From: Rhodeus uyekii
Taxonomy: Eukaryota; Chordata; Actinopteri; Cypriniformes; Acheilognathidae
Direction: 5' to 3'
DNA: 64,000 bases
NCBI GenBank assembly: GCA_037043235.1
Contig: JAWRVZ010000154.1
Coordinates: 354,001 to 418,000 of the forward strand
Below, piece by piece: positions 22,620 to 35,405 of the stretch (positions are counted from its first letter, which is position 1; each line of letters begins with the position of its first letter). Made by a program: the position numbers and the translations under genes. Below the pieces are notes generated by a model that did no database searches, was not told where the DNA came from, and saw only the letters and a list, made by a program, of their open reading frames with translations.

Positions 22620-23710
22620 AGATGAACAGGCAGGCTGGAATCCGTGGTGGCTGGAGGAGAATGGGATCCCTTTCCCCGCTGAGTCCTCATGTGGTCATGT
22701 CGTTCTGTCACGGAATACCACCGTTCTGGACTCAGCAGTGAGGTGGATTATTTTTTTATTTTTGTTTGGTTTTGGACGTTTACGGATAGAAATCTGCAGT
22801 GATGGGAATTTTCCTGTTCCCATCCACTCCCTCAGGGCTTTCTGTCTGCCAACTGGTGATTCGGCACACTAACCAGTGTTATTTTCGTCAGTTGGGGACA
22901 GAGGTGAGAGACTTTGCCTGCAGGTTTCTGATAGAGGTAGATAACTTTGATTACACTGAGGACGACCTCAAAGAAACTTTTAATCTCTGTCTGGATAAGC
23001 CCATCATATACTGGGAGATGGAGAAGCTTTCGGACCTCTCTTTCTGGGAGTTCGTTGGCCGTGTCCACCACCTAGGAGCGCAGGAACAGACACGCCAGAC
23101 AAGCTCCCAACCCACTTGCCACTACCCCGTCACTCCCGTGGTTAGTGGGGTTCCCTCATCTCAGAAGAGGCGGAAGCGGAGGAGGAAGAGCAGGGTCGTC
23201 CCAGTGCCCGCTGCCGGCCCGGAGGCCGCCGTCCCAGTGCCCGCTGCCGGCCCGGAGGCCGCCGCCCCAAAGCCCGCTGTCTGCCTTTGCAAGCGGAGGA
23301 AGAGGAGAAGGACCTCCTCTGGTCCGCCTGCCCCTATGACCCTCGCCCTGCCGGCGCCCCGTGCGCGCCTCTGCCTGCCTGAACTTTGCCTGCCTGAACT
23401 CGGCCAATCCGAACTCTGTCCACTTGACCCGCCGGCCGAGCCTGAACTCTGTCTGTCTGACATTCCGGCCCTGCCGGACCCTTCGGCCCTGCCAAAGTCT
23501 GCCTGGCTGGTTCCCCCGGCGGCACCCTGGCTGCCTGCTGGGACTTCTAACAGGCTGGAGCCCGCCTGGCTCACACCTCCCGCTCCGCCCTGGCTGCCTG
23601 CTGGGACCCCTGGTCCCCTTGAGCCACCTTGGCTCATTCCACCTGCCCCTTCCTGGACTTTGTTTAATTTTGATTTTGCTTTCCAGGTTGTGGACTTTTC
23701 AGTTGTGTAG
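22620..23710 (+). pseudogene. Gag-like protein with proline-rich tail, frameshifted
   Basis: Gag-like reading frame of the non-autonomous LTR element, presumed to make the particle shell. One frame (about 22620-22860) gives a GWNPWWLEENG-type start. After a frameshift near 22860 the main frame runs to a stop at 23708. Residues after the shift (TEVRDFACRFLIEVDNFDY...LKETFNLCLDKPI...FWEFVGRVHHL) resemble a capsid C-terminal region. Then come two basic KRRKRRRK clusters, an exact 33-bp tandem duplication (about 23201-23266) giving VPVPAAGPEAA twice, and a Pro/Trp-rich tail with APPWLPAGT-type repeats. There is no CCHC knuckle. Gag identity is inferred from context and composition. Confidence 0.6.
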
Positions 23711-23864
23711 TTTTTTTTTTTTCTTTTTTCTTCCTCCCTCCTGTTCCTGATTTCCCGTGATTTATTGGTTCCCTGTCTGGTATGTGTTATGCTTGGTGGT
23801 GAGGTCGGTGTTGGGTTTTTGTTTGATGTTGGAACGCCAGGTGGCGTCCCTTAGAGGGGGGTAG

Positions 23865-24264
23865 TGTCACGGTTCTGTTTCTGTTTCCAGTGTTATTAGT
23901 GTTCTAGTGGACAGAGCCGTGGCACTGCTCTCTCCCGTGTGTTTGTGTCTCATTAGTGTCTTCCCCGCCTCCTTGTTTCCCTTAATAATTCCCAGCTGTG
24001 TCTTATCACTACCTTCCCTCAGGTGCTCTATTTAATCCCAGTGTGTTTGCTGTCCTGTGTGGTGTCGTTGTCATTCGTAGATGTCTTTCCTGTTCCAGGT
24101 CTGTGATTCCCTGCCTTGCACTCCGGTTTGTTTAATGTTCTCTTTGAGTATATGTTATTTTGATCTTTGTTATGTTTTCCCCCTCGTGGGTTTTTGCTTT
24201 ACATTTATGTTACTAAATCCACCTTTTCCTTGCACTTGAGTCCTCCCTTTAATATATCGTGACA
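23865..24264 (+). repeat. Complete 3' LTR of the gag-only element
   Basis: 400 bp with a CTATTTAATC TATA-like box at about 24029 and TG...CA ends. Confidence 0.9.
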
Positions 24265-24329
24265 TGACATGCGTGAGCAGATGTGAGGAGGTATGGTGTA
24301 GGAACTGAGAGTGGATCAGACAGAGATGG

Positions 24330-24485
24330 TTTTACATTTATGCATTTGGCAGACACTTTTATCCAAAGCGACTTACATTGCATTCAAAGAACACATTGAA
24401 TCAATTCTTACTTTCCCTGGGGATCGAACCCATGACCGTGGTGTTATAAACACCAATGCTTTACTGGTTGAGACCTGGAAGCTAA
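24330..24485 (-). mobile_element. tRNA-derived SINE, copy 1
   Basis: On the minus strand the head resembles a tRNA: an A-box-like region (CTCAACCAGTAAAGC) near 24470-24455 and a B box GGTTCGATCCC near 24432-24420. The body ends in AAGTCGCTTTGGATAAAAGTGTCTGCCAAATGCATAAATG-type sequence, a tail shared by many teleost SINEs. Such elements are transcribed by RNA polymerase III and mobilised by a partner LINE. Copy 2 lies at 38215-38376. Confidence 0.75.
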
Positions 24486-25502
24486 GTACTTTCTGGCCAT
24501 GCAAGCTTGTAAGAAAGAATCCTAGCTAAAGGAAGAATGGCGTCAACAATAGGCAGTTAACCCAAAACTAATCAAGTTGACGAGACATCATGATTTGCAC
24601 AAGGAAAACCTTTGGTTAACGGCAGAGGTTGTTTGACCCCCAAAGAAAGATATAGACAAGACAGACCTTCTTCTTCTCAAAGACTTCTGAGTGACCTTTT
24701 ACGACCCAGGATTGATATCTCTTGAAACCCATCTTGTTTTCAATCAGCAAGAAACTCTTATTACCCCTCAAAAGAGCATGAATGAAATCTGTATAAAATG
24801 AGTTGCATTCTAGTTATAGAAATTATTGTTTAAATTGTAGATCAGTTAAGTTAAGAGCCCATGTGACTCAGATAATGTGTATTTATGGTGAGAGGAGGAG
24901 AAACAGTCACGTCAGAACTAAAGAAGATACCCAATTGGTTGGCTCTCCCCTAGGAGACTGAACAAGTATTTTGAGTTTAAAATCTCAGCACACAAAGCAT
25001 CACACAGAGTCAAGACAGATTTGGGAGATGAAAATGGGTTAAGAATGAACAGCTTCATTTAAGTCATCCAACTACTCTCTCCTCACTTAGTTTTCCTTCT
25101 TTTACTTGGTTTCTTTTCTTTCTTTCTTGTAAGTTAAGTTTTCATAAACCCCACACCAAACTTGGTGGTGAGTGTCTCTGGGTTCGGGCTATATCTGCTA
25201 TGTTGGCTAGGAGCTCTCTCCTCGGACAGCACGCCACATACGCATACCATTTACTGTACCTGAATCATTTGTGAGGGTGAACTCGTGAAACAACAAATGC
25301 AAGTAATACCTCTTAGATGAACTGGTGTGCTGATATAAAATGTAATAACCCCACATAAGAAATAATAGAAGTGTTAATTTAATGACTGATGGTTCGTTCA
25401 AGTCAGGTTTTACAAAGTGCATATATTTCTAGAAACTTTGGATTTCATAATTTTACTTTCTTTCTTTTTGCAACTTGTTTGAATGTTTGTATGTGTGTTT
25501 GT
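24486..25502. other. Intergenic stretch, no gene seen
   Basis: AT-rich, with a CTTTCTTTCTT run near 25108-25130. Nothing further recognised. Confidence 0.5.
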
Positions 25503-25881
25503 GGTCGTACAGGTAGATGTTCAGGACAGACAGAGAGCATACATTAACGATAATCCAGGCGGGGAAGTCAAGACAGGCAGATAACATACACGAGCGATAA
25601 CCCAGGCACAGTTCGGGGCAGATCAGGATCAAAACAGCAGAAACGATAACAGGCGATCAGGCACAGGAATAATCGTTCAGAAATGTTATTGCACAACAAG
25701 TCTTCGCCATGACAGTGTGATTTACAGAGTCTTTTATAGTTTGTTTAATGGTTTGCAGGTTTTGCGATAATCAGTCCAATGAACAGCATCATGGGAAATG
25801 TAGGATGTGTGTGTGTCAGTATATGTGTGAGCTCCCTCCTGTGGCCAGAGAGGTGAGCGCGGAGCTCGTATTCATAAAACA
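25503..25881 (-). mobile_element. Solo LTR fragment, same family as 57130-57617
   Basis: Read on the minus strand it starts TGTTTTATGAATACGAGC and follows the order of the LTR at 57130-57617: GAGGGAGCTCACACA, then ACATTTCCCATGATGC, CATTGGACTGAT and a CTATAAAAG box (plus-strand about 25731-25739). Its 3' end is degraded near 25503 and no target duplication is visible. Confidence 0.7.
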
Positions 25882-27173
25882 TATACACTTCTATTATTGA
25901 TTGATGATTGATTTTCTGCCAGTATAATAAGTGTTAGATATTGCCTACTCTGCCTTTAACATAATGTTCACCAAAAGGCAAATTAATAAAATAAAATACA
26001 ACTAAAATTAATAAAACAAACAGTTAAATAAATGAATAGATGTTTAGCTTCTATTGCAGCAAATTTGCTTCATTATTGTCCAGAACACAAATTTTTCACT
26101 ATTTGATAAATCTTCATTGGATAAAAGTCATGTTCTACATTTCACTTCAAAATACATCAAATTAATGGAGTAATATGGAGTGCAAACATCAATAACATTT
26201 TCTAATTACACATATCATTTCATATTACATGTTTCTTCACTGCTCTCATCCGATAGCTTCTACAAATATATCTACCATGGTAAAAAAAAAAGTCTATCAA
26301 AATCTCCGCTGTTTGAGCCATTTCTACATTGCTCAGTGTGTATCATGCCAGCCAGCTCTAATACACAATATGATCACATAGGGAATAAGTCATTTTGACT
26401 ATAAATGACACCATTAACTTCAAAAGGTCTTGATTGAATTCTCAACCTTTGTACTCTTTGGCTGATAATAGCACAATTTGTCTGCATGACTTAAGTTGAC
26501 CTCCACCATTTCGCTCAACCCCTTCAGAACCTACAACCGATCGTGGCTAAAAATGACAGATTCCTCATGTGAATGAAACAAAATGAGGGAGTCCGTTTTA
26601 GCTTTTCTTTATTGAATCAATGCTTTGCTCTTCCAGGCTGGATGCAGAGCCATTGTCTGCAGGATACAAATGGGAACATTTAGTCAATTTCGATCTGTTT
26701 AGGCAACCCAAAGCCTATTGATCCTTTGCCCTCTCATCAAAATGTTTCACGTAAAAATGATACAAGCTGTAATCTTCCCCCTGAGAGAGGAGTCCACACA
26801 AATAGTGTGCTGCGGCTGGAGACATTCAGATGCCTGGTGTGTTGTATGAACATGTAGTCGGTAAAGAATGCTCTTTTCAACAGGGAGCAGGCATCGATCC
26901 ACTCAAGTCATTTGCTGTAATTGAATACAAAAAAATGATTCCCATCAGCCGAGAGGTGAGGAGCAAGCTATATTTACTGACAAATCTGTGTCTGGAAGTA
27001 TCCACTGATTACAAAAAAAGAAGGATCAGCATAAGCCACTAGCATAGCTGGGACTAACTTCCTGATGCTAACTGGACTAAGACAGCTTAGTGGGTTAAGA
27101 AAGGTCTTTTCCTGTTTAAATCAATATATACATATTTAATATATATAAATTGTAAGATTTGCTGGTCACATTA
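25882..27173. other. Intergenic stretch, no gene seen
   Basis: AT-rich. Small frames at 26180-26398 and 26830-27042 have no recognisable features. Confidence 0.5.
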
Positions 27174-27175
27174 TA

Positions 27176-27537
27176 CAGTAATCCCTCGTTCATCGCGGTT
27201 AATGGGGACCGGAACCCCCCATTAAAAATCTGCGAAGTAAGATCCGCCAATCAGCTCACGGGATACATCCACTCGTGTTCTCATTGGTCAATCTCTCGCC
27301 GGGAACCATGTACAAAGTGTCGTGGGCGTGTACAAAGCCTCTGAGAGAGTTTCTCTCTTTGTCTGGCGTCCTAGGAAACCGTTTCTCTCGCATAACGGTG
27401 AAGCAACGCTGCTTTCCGCAATATGGCTGGCGATATGGCGGTATTTTAGAATTTTTATTTTTCGATTAATATTTTTGAAAAAAACACGATGCACTAAGGC
27501 CACAAAACTTGAACCACAAAGTGGCGAGGGATTACTG
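27176..27537. mobile_element. Tigger/pogo-type MITE, 362 bp
   Basis: Terminal inverted repeats CAGTAATCCCTCG are perfect at both ends for 13 bp, with TA on each side (27174-27175 and 27538-27539) as the target duplication of Tc1/mariner elements. The interior has no transposase. The termini differ from those of the element at 45775, so this is a separate subfamily. Confidence 0.85.
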
Positions 27538-27637
27538 TACATTAGGGTACAATTCTCACTTTAAACTATTAACTATGAATTTTTCCTCAAACTCCTAATT
27601 ACTGTGGATTCATAGTTAATAAGGAAGTTTTTACTTA

Positions 27638-28157
27638 AGGGCCAGTCACACAGCGAAAACGAATGAATCACGCCTGAATTCCGTACAGATTTCTGTTTCT
27701 GCGTCGCATGCGTAATTCGTCGGTGGAACGAACGTGGACCGTCAGTGATTGTAAGTGGATGTGCGTCGAAGGCGGTTTGTGCGTGATTTTGAGTTTTGAA
27801 CGGTTCAAAATTTGTGCGTTATTCATGAGTCGGCGTGCTTAGTTTATGCGTCGAGTATGCGTGACCATGCGCGGGACGCGTCCACGTCCGTCCACTGACG
27901 CCCCACCTTCATATCACGCATGAACCGCGCACGTATCACGTTCATTCCACTGACATCCACTGACAATGAGGATTCTGAAAGTGCTTGTAGGTGGAACGTT
28001 CGCGAAGCGTGCGTGTTTGGACGCACTCCGTCAGTGATTCATGCGTCGAATGTTCGTGGAATACTTTGGTCGATTTCTCGACGCACAAGCACGCACAAAC
28101 CCAATCTGTGCGTGATTTGTGAGTGATTCGTGCGTGATCGGCTGTGTGACTGGCCCT
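27638..28157. mobile_element. Harbinger-type MITE, copy 1 (520 bp)
   Basis: Inverted termini AGGGCCAGTCACACAGC match at both ends and are flanked by the 3-bp duplication TTA (27635-27637 and 28158-28160), the TWA target site of PIF/Harbinger transposons. The interior is rich in CG-containing GTGCGTGATT and ATGCGTCG motifs, partly palindromic, with no transposase. Copy 2 at 56876-57953 shares nearly the whole interior. Confidence 0.85.
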
Positions 28158-28265
28158 TTAGGATTAATGATGTAGAATATGGTCATGCAGAATAAGGTAG
28201 AAATATGTGCTTTATAAGTACAATTAAATAGCCAGTTTCCAATTAAATAGCCAATTAAATAGTCA

Positions 28266-28645
28266 CGATTCACCTGTCACCTCAGCACAAAATTTCCCAT
28301 GATACTCCCTGGCTATCACCTGAACACCCTTTCCAATCATTCACTCCTGCCATCACTCGCCCTCATCAGCACCACTACATTTAAGCCTTATTCTCACACT
28401 CATCTTTGTCTGGTCTTGTCGTTCTAGCTTGAATACTTACCTGACTCCTTACCCTAGAGACACTTAAGTGTGCATCATCTACCTTTAGTCTTCTACCATC
28501 CATCCACCGATCTTCATCCCTCACAACCTGCAACTAGATAAAAACTTCCATTTACCATCACGCCTTAATCTCCATTGCTCACATGATTATATCACCAGTC
28601 ACCTGCTTGTTAACACAATAAACCTTGTTTCACTGACACATTTTA
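28266..28645 (+). mobile_element. Possible degraded solo LTR
   Basis: A TGTCACCTCAG start, a CATTTAAGCC box near 28378, an AATAAA near 28617 and a CACTGACA end give an LTR-like layout of about 370 bp. I found no matching target duplication, so this is tentative. Confidence 0.4.
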
Positions 28646-30001
<1,356 letters not shown>

Positions 30002-31561
30002 CATACTGCAAGCTTGCTAATGTAGATTATAACTCATTAAAATGTTCAGCTACATTTTTATGAATATTATCCGTATTTATTTCATCAGGCATTATTAACG
30101 GCTAAACTTTGGGTTCAAGTTTGACCTGATTCAATGGTTCATCATGTGATGATTTACTGCTGCTATGATCACTAAAAACGTCCAAGCTTTGGGTTTGTGA
30201 ACAAGGCACACTTAACTGTATAATAAGCCTAATTTACATAAAAAGGAGGTGTGTATTGTGCTGAAAATAATTTATTTACTTTTAATAGTGGAGCACTATT
30301 TTTGCATATTTATGCCTGGTTAAGCTAAACTGCAGGTAGTTTGCATAGCACATAAGTTCAGTGAATTTGCCCTATAATGTAGTATTCATAAAAAAACTAT
30401 GATGCGCATTTGTGCATGAAAAAGTTTTTACAAATTCCCCTAGATATATTCCTCCACAATTCCCTTTTCAGCCTTTCAGTCAAATTAATACATAAACAAG
30501 TATTATTAGAACATTTTACTTTGCAATTTGAACCTAAAATACTCCATACAGGGATATTTTATTGGATGAAGAGACGTCAACCAGTTTGGTTTTACAATAT
30601 CTTTCACCAAATGTTATTCTCTTGACTTTCAGCTGAACAACAAAATGTTCATTTGTCAACTGTGTAACAATGAGCAACTCTGCGACTGTTGTAGACCAAT
30701 ACAAACAGCACAAGAAATAAATTACACAGCTCTGTCAACAGTGCTAATTTTACATGGCAGAACCGTTCTGATTAAAATGTCATCGGCCGGGTTCATTTTC
30801 TATGATGTTTCTGTTGAACTTTACACACTTGACTTGTTCTGTCCTGAAAATTGCAGGTAATTCTATGGGTTGCACTGACGCTCTAGGCTCCTTCAGAAGC
30901 CATCTTGGATGTTACGGTCAGGAGACAAAATGTCAGACGTGGAAGTTCAGTTATGTATGTTGCTGAGTCTGTCTAGACCATGACATATTTGATCTGTAAT
31001 GGTTTGAGAATGAAGGTGTAGTGATCCACAACAGATGCTTGAGGTTTGTTTTAATGAATACAGTCAAGTGATACAGGCACAGCTCATATTTCACCTCCAA
31101 AATTAAAAGAAATTTTTTTTTTCATTAAAAAAGCCCATTTTAAGGTCTTTTCAACGGGAGTCAATTTCGACTGGCTTGCCAGCTGTTGCTGCAAATTAAT
31201 ATAACCGGCCTTAGTCTTGACAGTTTGAAATTCTTTTGAATAGCAAACTAATAGTGACAACCAGAAATCAGAAAGAGACAATAAAACAAATAAACCCACT
31301 GATCTATATCACTGAGCTTGCGTTTACAATTGAGAAAATCCACTGTAGACAGGCAGCACATGAACAGTCAACTATATCAAATGGATGATTCCATCTCTGA
31401 GGCTTTCAGTGAATGTCTCTTGACATCACAATGTTCTTTTCCTCAGGGTTGCAAGTGGAACTCTTACAATCTTAGAATACTTCTCCTAAAACTTGCCTTA
31501 CCATCACAGTCATAGCCAGTAGAATCCCTACAAGTAGTTATTAGTGTAACTAAATTCTTTA
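30002..31561. other. Intergenic stretch, no gene seen
   Basis: AT-rich DNA with small frames lacking domains. Confidence 0.5.
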
Positions 31562-32112
31562 ATTAGATTAGATTAGATTAGATTCAACTTTATTGTCATT
31601 ACACAAGTACAGGTACAAGGCAACGAAATGCAGTTTAGGTCTAACCAGAAGTGCAATAGCAGCAAGTGCAGGATATATACAATGGTTGCATAAGTGCAGG
31701 ATATGGAGATGTACAGGATTTACAGGTAATATGTACAATGAATATAAATATACAGATGGTTATTACTATAACAGGTGAGTGTGTGCTATAAATATAATTA
31801 CAGGTGTCTATAAACAGCATTTACAGGTGAATATGTGCTATAAATGTAAATGTATATACAGATGTCTAACTATAAACAGAATTTTACAGGTAGATGTATA
31901 CAATTGTTAGCTTAAGGTGAGCATTAAATTTAAGGTAGTGCAATGAGCATGGACAGTGCAAATAAGTGAGATGCGAAATGTAAACAGTTGGTACTGTATG
32001 AACAGTTGGTAGTGCAAATGAGCATGTTCCAGGTAAAGTACAGTAGTGCAAGGTGCAAGTGTAGACAGTTGTTGTAAACAGTTGTTACTGTAATGAACAA
32101 TCGGCAGTGCAA

Positions 32113-33255
32113 AATAAGTAACAGAGTCTATGAGGGGAGTGGGATGGTGGGGGGGGGGGGGGGAGAGAGGAGTCTATGAGGGGAGTGGGATGGTGGTGGG
32201 GGAGAGAGGAGTCTATGAGGGGAGTGGGATGGTGTGGGAGTAACAGGAGAGTCTATGAGGGTAGTGGGGTGGTGGTAAGAGGAGAGTCTGTGAGGGGAGT
32301 GGGATGGTGGTTGGCGGGTAAGAGGAGAGTCTATGAGGGGAGTGGGATGGTGGTGGGGGGGTAAGAGGGGAGACTATGAGGGGAGTGGGATGGTGTGGGG
32401 GTAACAGGAGAGTCTATGAGGCTAGTGGGGGGGTGGTGGGGGGGTAAGAGGGGAGACTATGAGGGGAGTGGGATGGTGTGGGGGTAACAGGAGAGTCTAT
32501 GAGGGGAGTGGGATGGTGGTAAGAGGAGAGTCTGTGAGGGGAGTGGGATGGTGGTGGGGGAGAGAGGAGTCTATGAGGGGAGTGGGATGGTGGGGGGGGA
32601 GGAGTCTATGAGGGGAGTGGGATGGTGGTTGGGGGGTAAGAGGAGAGTCTATGAGGGAAGTGGGATGGTGGTTGGGGGGTAAGAGGAGAGTCTATGAGGG
32701 GAGTGGGATGGTGGTGGGGGGGTAAGAGGGGAGACTATGAGGGGAGTGGGATGGTGGTGGGGGGGGGGTAAGAGGGGAGACTATGAGGGGAGTGGGATGG
32801 TGTGGGGGTAACAGGAGAGTCTATGAGGCTAGTGGGGTGGTGGGGGGGGTAAGAGGGGAGACTATGAGGGGAGTGGGATGGTGTGGGGGTAACAGGAGAG
32901 TCTATGAGGGGAGTGGGATGGTGGTAAGAGGAGAGTCTGTGAGGGGAGTGGGATGGTGGTGGGGGAGAGAGGAGTCTATGAGGGGAGTGGGATGGTGGGG
33001 GGGGAGGAGTCTATGAGGGGAGTGGGATGGTGGTTGGGGGGTAAGAGGAGAGTCTATGAGGGGAGTGGGATGGTGGTTGGGGGGTAAGAGGAGAGTCTAT
33101 GAGGGGAGTGGGATGGTGGTGGGGGAGAGAGGAGTCTATGAGGGGAGTGGGATGGTGTGGGGGTAACAGGAGAGTCTATGAGGGTAGTGGGGTGGTGGGG
33201 GGGTAAGAGGAGAGTCTGTGAGGGGAGTGGGATGGTGGGGGTGGGGGTGAGAGAG
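32113..33255. repeat. G-rich minisatellite with higher-order structure
   Basis: About 35 imperfect copies of a unit of roughly 30 bp built on TCTATGAGGGGAGTGGGATGG, joined by variable linkers (GTGGGGGTAACAGGAGAG, GTAAGAGGAGAG, GAGAGAGGAG). A block of about 405 bp is repeated: the rare variants GAGGCTAGTGGGG (32418 and 32825) and TCTGTGAGG (32531 and 32936) recur in the same order. Runs of G up to about 15 (near 32149-32163) make G-quadruplexes plausible. Plus-strand open frames here are artefacts of the repeat. Confidence 0.93.
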
Positions 33256-33263
33256 GAGTGGGG

Positions 33264-35405
33264 TCAGCAAGGGTTAGAGTTCAGTAAAGAGACAGCTCTG
33301 GGGAAGAAACTGTTCTTTAGTCTGCTGGTTCTGGTCCGGAGGCACCTGAAACGCCTGCCGGAGGGAAGGAGGGAGAACAGTCTGTGGGCTGGGTGAGAGG
33401 AGTCCTTGAGGATGCTGCGAGCTCGACGCAGACAGCGTTTCCTCTGGACGTGCTCGATGGCAGGAAGTGGAGTCCCTGTGATGCGTTGGGCAGTTTTCAC
33501 CACCCGCTGCAGTGCCTTGCGCTCCGCGACAGAACAGCACCCATACCACACTGTGACACAGTTCGTCAGGATGCTTTCTATTGTGCAGCGGTAGAAGTTC
33601 ACCAGGATTGCCGAGGAGAGCTGATTCTTCCTCAGTGTCCTCAGGAAGAAGAGGTGCTGGTGAGCCTTCTTGACCAGGCTGGAGGTGTTGGTTGTCCAGG
33701 TCATGTCAGCCGAGATGTGGATCCCCAGGAACTTGAAACTGGAGACAGCTCAACGGCCATTCCATTGATGTGGATGGTGTCGTGTGTGCCTCTTGACTCT
33801 TTCCTGAAGTCCACGATGAGCTCCTTCGTTTTGGTGGTGTTGAGGAGCAGGTTATTTTCGTTGCACCATGTGGACAGGTGCTGGATCTCTTCCCTGTAGG
33901 CAGTCTCATCGTTGTTGCTGATGAGACCGATCACCGTAGTGTCGTCTGCGAACTTGACGATGGCATTAGATCCAAACACAGGCTTGCAGTCGGAGGTGAA
34001 GAGGGAGTAGAGAAACGGGCTTAGCACACAGCCCTGTGGTACACCAGTGTTAAGTGTGATGGATGTGGAGCAGGTGGATCCAGATCGGACATTCTGGGGT
34101 CTGTTGGTCAGGAAGTCCAGAATCCAGTTGCAGAGTGAGGTATTGATGCCCAAGTCTTCAAGTTTGGCTATTAACTTGGCCGGGATGATAGTGTTGAATG
34201 CTGAGCTGAAGTCAACAAACCGCATCCGTGCATAAGAGTTCTTATTGTCCAGGTGTGTGAGCACAGAGTGCAGTGCCATGGCAACAGCATCCTCTGTGCT
34301 CCTATTGCTGCGGTAAGCAAACTGATGTGAGTCCAATGTGGATGGTATAGAGTCTTTTAGGTGTTCCAGGACCAGCCGCTCAAAGCACTTCATGATGATG
34401 GGAGTGAGTGCTACAGGGCGGTAGTCGTTAGGGCACCTTGGACTAGAGTGTTTTGGCACTGGCACAATGGAGGTGCATTTGAAGCATGTTGGTAGGAGCT
34501 TGGGCAAGAGACAGGTTGAAAATGTCTGTAAAGACCCCAGCGAGCTGCTCCGCACATGCCCTGAGGACACGTCCAGGGATGTTGTCTGGTCCAGCAGCCT
34601 TGTGCGTGCTGATCCGGCTCAGTGCCTTGCAGACGTCAGTGGATAAGAGGGTGATTGGAGGGTGATCAGCTGAGGGTTTGAGCTTGGTTGCAGTTTCTCT
34701 GTTGTCTCTTTCAAAGCGAGCATAAAAGTCATTTAGCTCGTTCAGGAAGTTGACATCAGTGGCTGCAGGGGTGGAGTGGGTGGGTTTGTAGTCACTGATG
34801 GCCTGGATGCCCTGCCACATGCGTCGAGGGTCAGAGTTAGAAAAGTGTCCCTCTATCTTCAGCTTGTAGCAGTGCTTGGCCTTTTTGATGCCCCTCTTCA
34901 GATTTGCTCTGGATGTGCTGTAGGCTTGTGTATCTCCTGATCTGAAGGCAGTATTGCGTGTCTTCAACAGGAGTCGCACTTCCTTGTTCATCCATGGCTT
35001 CTGATTTGGGTATGTGGTAATCTGTTTCTGGGTTGTACCACTGTCAATGGTGGTATTAATATAATCCAATACAGAGGAGATGTAGCAGTCAATGTCTGTG
35101 TGAGCACCACTGGTGGCTTGGGAAGCAAACATACTCCAGTCTGTGTGTAGAAACCTTTCCTGGAGTGTGAAATCTACCCCCGCAGGCCACACCTTGATGG
35201 TCTTCACTGATGGCTTCACACGGTTGATGAGGGGTGAATATTTGGGAGTGAGGAACAAAGAGATGTGGTCTGATTGTCCCAGGTGGGGGAGAGGTGTCGC
35301 CATGTACGCCCCAGCCATGTTTGTGTAGACATGGTCTAAGGTTTTGTTTCCTCTGGTGTGACAGGAAACATTCTGATGAAATTTGGGTAGCACAGTCTGA
35401 ATCAT
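33264..35405 (-). pseudogene. L2 LINE ORF2 (endonuclease end and reverse transcriptase)
   Basis: The protein would nick target DNA and copy LINE RNA at the nick. Frame 1 (about 35400-34490) holds the endonuclease end (HLGQSDHISL) and a linker up to an RT-entry motif, [11 protein letters not shown]. Frame 2 (34540-33735) holds the RT core: [34 protein letters not shown] and [10 protein letters not shown]. Frame 3 (33704-33264) holds the C-terminal region with VWYGCCSVAERKALQRVV and a basic end. Two small indels near 34495 and 33738 join these in the ancestral order. The Asp pair of the RT active site (ADD) is intact, but truncation and frameshifts abolish function. Confidence 0.9.

Larger units (their letters stand above)
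22424..24264 (+). mobile_element. Non-autonomous gag-only LTR retrotransposon
   Basis: The element is flanked by a perfect duplication TGACA (22419-22423 and 24265-24269). The right LTR is complete at 23865-24264 (400 bp, TGTCACGG...GTGACA) and is preceded by a purine tract, AGAGGGGGGTAG. The left LTR keeps only its first 177 bp (22424-22600); the rest of it and any primer-binding site are deleted, so the element can no longer be copied. The interior carries one decayed gag-like frame and no protease, reverse transcriptase or integrase. It would have depended on proteins from an autonomous relative. LTR start and polypurine tract resemble the sushi-group element at 2392-7648. Confidence 0.85.
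31562..35405 (-). mobile_element. L2-clade LINE, 5'-truncated, with expanded 3' UTR
   Basis: Non-LTR retrotransposon on the minus strand. From 5' to 3' it keeps the end of the AP-type endonuclease, the reverse transcriptase, a C-terminal domain and a long 3' UTR. It ends with an AATAAAGTTGAATC sequence and ATTAG-type repeats at 31562-31584, the tail style of fish L2/Maui elements. Most of the endonuclease is missing, so it is a dead 5'-truncated copy. A G-rich minisatellite of about 1.1 kb occupies the 3' UTR. Confidence 0.9.

Noticed and set aside
23156..23637. Gly/Ser-rich open frames on the minus strand
   Set aside because: They mirror the GC-rich proline-coding strand of the gag-like frame and carry no independent signals.
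27844..28126. Overlapping open frames on both strands of the Harbinger MITE
   Set aside because: The same frames recur in the second MITE and reflect its palindromic CG-rich repeats.
32176..33396. Glycine-rich open frames on the plus strand
   Set aside because: They follow the minisatellite unit length and have no start context; they are repeat artefacts antisense to the LINE.
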